Assembly: GCA_903904495.1 (NCBI GenBank)
Contig: CAIVCU010000290.1
Location: 1 to 9,303 of the forward strand
Reading direction: 5' to 3'
DNA length: 9,303 nucleotides
Source: an uncultured Chlorobiaceae bacterium
GTDB taxonomy: Bacteria; Bacteroidota; Chlorobiia; Chlorobiales; Chlorobiaceae
This document shows, piece after piece, positions 5,623-9,303 of the stretch (the stretch's first letter is position 1; each line of letters starts with the position of its first letter). Position numbers and translations under genes: made by a program. Under the pieces are notes generated by a model. The model was not told the DNA's origin, did not search any database, and saw only the letters and a program-made list of their open reading frames with translations.

Positions 5623-6057
5623 CTACCCGTTATTCAAATTTATCGACTCCTCTGAAGAGTTATCACTAATCAAAAACGCCATTTTAAAGTCCGATGTGGC
5701 ACCATCTACATCGCCAATAGCTGATTTCGCAATCCCTCTATTGGTGAATGCTATTGCATCTTTCGGCGTTGGATCCAGTTCTATGGCTTTCCGGAAGTCT
5801 GAGTTGGCGGTTTCTACATCGCCAATAGCCTGCTTAGCAAGTCCTCGATGGTTGTAAGCTTGGGTCAAGTCTGATTTTGAGTGATTTTGGTTATGTTCAA
5901 TGGCCCTTGTGAAGTCTGCTATAGCGTCCTTGTTCTGTCCTGATCCAAGCTTTGCTTCAGCACTGCTTAAAAAGCTGTTGCTTTTTGCGTAAGCGGCATT
6001 GCTTGCCAGTATGACAGCCATAACTGTAATTCGTATAAATCTGATAGAGTTTTTCAT
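5623..6057 (-). CDS. Small exported tetratricopeptide-repeat (TPR) protein
   Basis: The 144 residues begin with a typical Sec signal peptide: basic MKNSIRFIR, a hydrophobic core, and probable cleavage after NAAYA (residue 24). About three TPR-like helical pairs follow: AEAKLGSGQNKDAIADFTRA (34-53), then two nearly identical units beginning RGLAKQAIGD and RGIAKSAIGD, spaced 36 residues apart. TPR domains bind protein partners, so this is probably a periplasmic scaffold, but no partner is evident. GAGGT lies five bases before ATG 6057, which supports the start, and a good terminator follows the stop. The two units share an exact 17-base DNA repeat (5705-5721 and 5813-5829), a sign of recent internal duplication or recombination. 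It appears to be a single-gene unit. No more specific function can be assigned. Confidence 0.85.
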   Translation of the reverse strand: MKNSIRFIRITVMAVILASNAAYAKSNSFLSSAEAKLGSGQNKDAIADFTRAIEHNQNHSKSDLTQAYNHRGLAKQAIGDVETANSDFRKAIELDPTPKDAIAFTNRGIAKSAIGDVDGATSDFKMAFLISDNSSEESINLNNG

Positions 6058-6529
6058 GGTAGACCTCGCTTTTTAAGATGAATTCTCATTACATCGGCAC
6101 ATATTTCATTGCGTATTCAAAAGACACACAGGTAATTGTAATGATTACTCCCTTAAAGCGTAGTGAAAAGAGTCTTAAATTTCCATAAAAAATACGCCAA
6201 CATGTTCAGCTTTTACCAACGAAGAAATCCGAAACCGACTCAACTAACAATGAAATTTCAGGTCAATGGGGAGTTAGAGATGCTTTCTGTTGAATGAGTA
6301 CAGGACTATTAAGTGGATCAGAAGTGCGATATGGTCAAAAGAAAGCTTGAGGGATGCGGGTGTTCTGGGTGGAGTGGATGTAAGGCAATTCAGGGCGAAC
6401 TTGTGAAAAAGTGAAATGTTCATGCATCATCAGAACACCCGAAAGAAGTGGAGCAATGATCTCAAACGAACATGCCATCATGAGAGCAGATAAACTCCTC
6501 AATCCGGCGCTATTGATACCAAGTGGGGC
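6058..6529. other. Gene-poor stretch between the TPR and HU genes
   Basis: No convincing gene lies in these 472 bases. The left end must hold the TPR promoter, but no clear -35/-10 pair stands out. An 11-bp perfect inverted repeat, CGGGTGTTCTG (6357-6367) and CAGAACACCCG (6431-6441), encloses 63 bases. Two overlapping short open frames cross the left arm on the + strand. One is 6331-6414, 27 residues with a Cys-rich core GCGCSGWSGC. The other is 6290-6406, 38 residues from a TTG. Neither has a good ribosome binding site. The stretch could be decayed coding or mobile sequence. Confidence 0.4.
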
Positions 6530-6838
6530 TTATGGATTGTTTTTCAGACTTTCGCTTACGGCGTGTTTGAACTCTTTAGAAATTTTAAATACCGGAACAT
6601 CTTTAGGTTCTACCGTTACCTTTTCCCCGGATCTCGGGTTCCGTGCATCGCGAAGGTTTTTGTGACGGATGTTGAAGGAGCCGAATCCTCTGATTTCAAT
6701 GCGCTTGCCGGATTTGAGAGAATCAATGACGCTTTCAAAAAAAGCATCAACAACAGATTCTGTTTCATATTTCGTGAGACCTGTTTTGTCTGCAATAGCA
6801 TTGACCAGATCAGCTTTTGTTGTTGTTGTTGTTCCCAT
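6530..6838 (-). CDS. HU/IHF-family DNA-binding protein
   Basis: A histone-like protein that works as a dimer to bend and compact DNA. The 102 residues are close to family size (about 90-100) with a short extra N-terminus. TKADLVNAIADKTGL (7-21) and ETESVVDAFFESVIDSLK (25-42) are the dimerisation helices. RIEIRGFGSFNIR (46-58) carries the family GFGSF. ARNPRSGEKV (65-74) is the DNA-inserting beta-arm with its conserved proline, and VPVFKISKEFKHAV closes the fold. ATG 6838 is the only start in frame after a TAA and has no nearby ribosome binding site; an AAGGAG lies 30 bases further upstream. Codons 3-7 are five ACA repeats giving five threonines. HU and IHF subunits cannot be told apart by eye, so no symbol is given. 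Confidence 0.95.
   Translation of the reverse strand: MGTTTTTKADLVNAIADKTGLTKYETESVVDAFFESVIDSLKSGKRIEIRGFGSFNIRHKNLRDARNPRSGEKVTVEPKDVPVFKISKEFKHAVSESLKNNP
6818..6832 (-). repeat. (ACA)5 microsatellite in the HU N-terminus
   Basis: Five ACA codons directly after ATG GGA encode Thr3-Thr7, immediately before the conserved KADLV start of the fold. The repeat keeps frame in any copy number, so length variants would alter only the disordered N-terminus. Confidence 0.8.
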
Positions 6839-7296
6839 AGCTGTGGAGAGTTATACTGTTATGGATGACTCCTTAAAGAACCCATGCTCAGTCATAAAAA
6901 AAAGAGGGGTGCCAATCGTTATTTGTGATCAACACCATTTTCCTTAAGTATATAATTTAATTTACTTTTCTTTTTTCAAAATCTGAATGTTTCAAATTCG
7001 ATAGTTCAATATTTTTCTGGAACTTATCGCATCTGGGAACATTTTTTTATTAAATGTATAGCTGTCCAAAGCGACCAAGCGGCTCATCGTTATTCAAGTC
7101 CTGCGCTCATTCTACAGGTATTATTTAATACAACTCAATTAAAGTGTTGAGAATGTGTATATATTGCGTAATAAATGCGGTATTGCTCAGGTGACTCCTG
7201 AACTATGTGAAATACGTGGGGACACTGTTGTTATGATGTCAGGAAATCCGTATTGGTTGGTTTACAACCTTCTGCCCCAACTTTGACGAGTGATAT
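6839..7296. other. Intergenic stretch between divergent HU and yhaO
   Basis: These 458 bases separate the leftward HU gene from the rightward yhaO and should contain both promoters. The part from about 6940 to 7060 is very AT-rich. Read leftward it has TTGAAA near 6980 and TATATA 19 bases on, a loose HU promoter candidate. Also leftward, a 14-residue frame (6895-6851) precedes HU. Rightward, an open frame from GTG 7155 to TGA 7286 (43 residues, ending YWLVYNLLPQL) stops ten bases before yhaO; it lacks a clear ribosome binding site and a family. I see no RNA gene here. Confidence 0.4.
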
Positions 7297-8556
7297 ATGT
7301 TTCGTTTTCTGCATGCTGCAGATATCCATCTTGACAGTCCGTTAAAAGGGCTTGAAGCATATCAAGATGCTCCGTTTGAACAGATCCGGCAGGCAGCTCG
7401 CCGGGCATTTGATAATCTTGTGCAGTTGGCTCTTGAGGAGAAAGCAGCTTTTGTTCTGCTTGCCGGCGACCTCTATGACTGCGACTGGAAAGATTACAAT
7501 ACCGGTATTTATTTTGTCAGCCGGATGGGACAGCTGCGTGATGCAGGTATTCGGGTTTTTATAGTGTCCGGAAATCATGATGCTGCGAGTCAGATAACAC
7601 GATCACTCAGACTTCCTGATAACGTCACTCTTTTTCCTCATCGTCATGTTGGTACCCATATCCTTGATGAGTACGGGGTGGCTTTGTATGGGCAGAGTTT
7701 TTCGGCTCGTTCGGTGACGGATGATCTGGTACGGAACTATCCCCAGGGTGATCCGGCCCTTTTTAACATCGGTCTTCTTCATACCAGTCTTAACGGCCGT
7801 CCTGGTCACGAAGCTTATGCTCCGTGCTCGCTTGATGCCTTGTGTTCTAAAGGGTATGACTATTGGGCATTGGGGCATGTTCATCAGCGGGAAGAAGTAA
7901 TCCGTGATCCCTGGGTTGTGTTTCCAGGGAATATTCAGGGGCGTCATATCCGCGAGACGGGCTCAAAGGGGTGCACGCTGGTTTCAGTTGAGGAGGGTCG
8001 TGTTGTGTCGGTTGAGCATCGAGAGCTGGATGTTCTTCGCTGGGCGCTCTGCAGGGTAGATGCAGCAGGATGCGACAGCGTTGACCGGTTACTTGACCTG
8101 GTACGCGAGATCCTTGAGAATGAAAGGGCCAGTGCGGATGGACGCCCGCTGGTAGTTCGGCTTGTCATAGAAGGAATTACACCGCTGCATGGCCGGCTTT
8201 ATGAAAACTCACCGCAGTTGAACGAAGAGTTCCGGGCTATTGCAGTCAGCCTTGGTGATGTATGGATCGAAAAAGCAGTGTTTAACACCCGGAAACCAGA
8301 GGGTCCTGCTGCAGTTTATTCAGGTGATTCGCCTGTCGAATCACTGATGAAGTCGATTGACTCCACTCAGTTTGAAACGACCTCTCTTATGGAATTTATT
8401 CCGGAATTCGAGAAACTGCGAAGCAAACTCCCTCCGGAGCTGCTGGGCGATAGTGATCCATTCCGGCCCGAAAAGGAAGAGCTTTCAGCCTTGCGTGAAG
8501 AGGTAAAGGAACTGTTGATGGGAAAAATACAGCGTCGAGGGCACCATGAAAATTAA
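7297..8556 (+). CDS. yhaO: DNA repair metallophosphoesterase, YhaO / SbcD-Mre11 type
   Basis: A calcineurin-like phosphoesterase expected to act as a Mn-dependent nuclease on DNA ends, partnered with the SbcC/Rad50-like ATPase that follows. All metal-site motifs are present: HAADIHLDSP (6-15, Asp9 and His11), GDLYD (57-61, Asp58), GNHD (92-95, Asn93 and His94), the LLHTS histidine (His162) and GHVH (193-196). The pattern DIHLDSPLKGL is typical of YhaO rather than SbcD. The 419-residue length also fits YhaO, with a C-terminal capping region after about residue 240. ATG 7297 has only a weak GAG upstream. The stop overlaps the next gene by 11 bases, a sign of coupled translation in an operon. 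The symbol follows the Bacillus naming; the activity is inferred from the family. Confidence 0.9.
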   Translation: MFRFLHAADIHLDSPLKGLEAYQDAPFEQIRQAARRAFDNLVQLALEEKAAFVLLAGDLYDCDWKDYNTGIYFVSRMGQLRDAGIRVFIVSGNHDAASQITRSLRLPDNVTLFPHRHVGTHILDEYGVALYGQSFSARSVTDDLVRNYPQGDPALFNIGLLHTSLNGRPGHEAYAPCSLDALCSKGYDYWALGHVHQREEVIRDPWVVFPGNIQGRHIRETGSKGCTLVSVEEGRVVSVEHRELDVLRWALCRVDAAGCDSVDRLLDLVREILENERASADGRPLVVRLVIEGITPLHGRLYENSPQLNEEFRAIAVSLGDVWIEKAVFNTRKPEGPAAVYSGDSPVESLMKSIDSTQFETTSLMEFIPEFEKLRSKLPPELLGDSDPFRPEKEELSALREEVKELLMGKIQRRGHHEN

Positions 8557-9303
8557 AAGTCTTGCACTGAAAGCGTTTGGCCCTTTTTGCGGTCAGGTTC
8601 TTGATTTTTCTTCCACTTTGCCTGGGCTGCATATAGTTTATGGCCCGAATGAAGCCGGTAAAAGCACTACGCTGAGAGCTCTTCAGGCTCTGTTGTTCGG
8701 GTTTCCACCCCGTTCCAATGATAATTTTATTCACCAGAATTCTCAACTTCTACTTGGAGGATGCCTGCAGGGCAGTGACGGAAAGGAGTTGACTTTTTTT
8801 CGCCGGAAAAGAAATAAGATAGACCTGTTTGACCTGAATGACAATCCCATTGATCCATCAGCACTGACACCTTATCTGCATGGACTTGAAAAAAGCATTT
8901 TTGAAGATCTCTACGGGATTGGTCATGAAAGGCTTGTTTCGGGTGGACAAGGTATTCTGGATCAGCAGGGAGAGGTTGGAAAAGCCCTTTTTGCCGCCGG
9001 AGCTGGTCTTGCCTCTTTGAAACCGCTTATGGATGAACTCGATGCTGAAGCTGACAACCTTTTCAGACCTCAGGGGTCGAGCAAATCCATCAATGAAGCG
9101 TTGGCTCATCATAAGGAGCTGCAACATCAATTAAAGCAGGCAACGCTTTCAATTCGGGAATGGGAGGATCTTAAACACGCTCTCGATGAGGCTGTAAGAA
9201 AAAAAGAAGAACTACAGTCGACGCGGCAGAAACTGGAAACAGAAAGGCGCGGACTTGAGCGATTAAGGCAGGCTCTTCCAGATCTGTGGGAACGCAAAAA
9301 TCT
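8546..9303 (+). CDS. yhaN: SbcC/Rad50-like ATPase, YhaN type (N-terminal part, runs off the window)
   Basis: The first 252 residues of a large SMC-like ATPase are present, and the frame is still open at the right edge. The start MKIKSLALKAFGPF and the Walker A site YGPNEAGKSTTLRALQALLFG (residues 32-52) define the RecF/SbcC/Rad50 ATP-binding head of the YhaN family (AAA_27). SIFEDLYGIGHERLVSGG and the FRPQGSSKSINEAL segment recur in that family. From about residue 175 the sequence becomes a long charged heptad-like coiled coil, as expected. GAGGG lies four bases before the ATG, inside the end of yhaO. ATP-driven movement of the coiled coil would control the YhaO nuclease. The Walker B and signature motifs must lie beyond the window. 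Confidence 0.92.
   Translation, partial: MKIKSLALKAFGPFCGQVLDFSSTLPGLHIVYGPNEAGKSTTLRALQALLFGFPPRSNDNFIHQNSQLLLGGCLQGSDGKELTFFRRKRNKIDLFDLNDNPIDPSALTPYLHGLEKSIFEDLYGIGHERLVSGGQGILDQQGEVGKALFAAGAGLASLKPLMDELDAEADNLFRPQGSSKSINEALAHHKELQHQLKQATLSIREWEDLKHALDEAVRKKEELQSTRQKLETERRGLERLRQALPDLWERKN

Noticed and set aside
6880..6930. Sigma54-like TTGGCACCCC element upstream of HU
   Set aside because: The -24 half looks right, but the -12 GC is missing; a T run stands in its place.
1..9303. tRNA, rRNA or CRISPR arrays
   Set aside because: I saw no cloverleaf arms with a conserved TTCGA-type loop, no rRNA signatures and no regularly spaced direct repeats.

Overview
The window most likely comes from a green sulfur bacterium (Chlorobiaceae) or a close relative. 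The best evidence is a clear BciB-type 3,8-divinyl chlorophyllide 8-vinyl reductase at 3238-4446. It faces, tail to tail, a short-chain dehydrogenase at 4546-5331 that resembles the plant and bacterial NYC1/NOL (chlorophyll b reductase-like) group. Base composition is moderate, roughly 45% GC by eye. A degenerate intergenic repeat of the cagtaggcagt / 'CHPECNEGS' type fits a genome with many interspersed repeats. The genus cannot be fixed from this window.

Left part (1-2956). The tail of a rightward reading frame enters from the edge (1-126) and converges on a leftward thiM (thiazole kinase, thiamine salvage). Upstream of thiM, also leftward, is a 30-residue lipoprotein gene with a strong ribosome binding site. 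It is followed by a rho-independent terminator that ends only 24 bases before the thiM start. Further upstream is a leftward two-gene operon: an Nramp (MntH-type) Mn/Fe transporter, with a universal stress protein starting one base after its stop codon.

Centre (2957-5622). A divergent intergenic region separates the Nramp gene from bciB. It holds a 10-bp palindrome near the Nramp start, a plausible sigma70 promoter for bciB, and a partial copy of an interspersed repeat. A longer copy of that repeat fills the bciB-SDR gap, so bciB is bracketed by repeat copies. BciB uses Fe-S clusters and FAD to reduce the C8 vinyl of the chlorin. The NOL-like SDR could act on a C7 formyl or another carbonyl. 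In plants the paired BciB-like enzyme (HCAR) and NOL/NYC1 carry out C7 reduction, which makes this neighbourhood the most interesting part of the window.

Right part (5623-9303). A small exported TPR protein (leftward, with a good terminator) and an HU/IHF-family DNA-binding protein (leftward) lie among two gene-poor stretches. A rightward yhaO-yhaN-like pair follows: an SbcD/Mre11-type phosphoesterase overlapping by 11 bases an SbcC/Rad50-type ATPase that runs off the right edge. The pair probably forms a nuclease-ATPase complex for DNA end processing.
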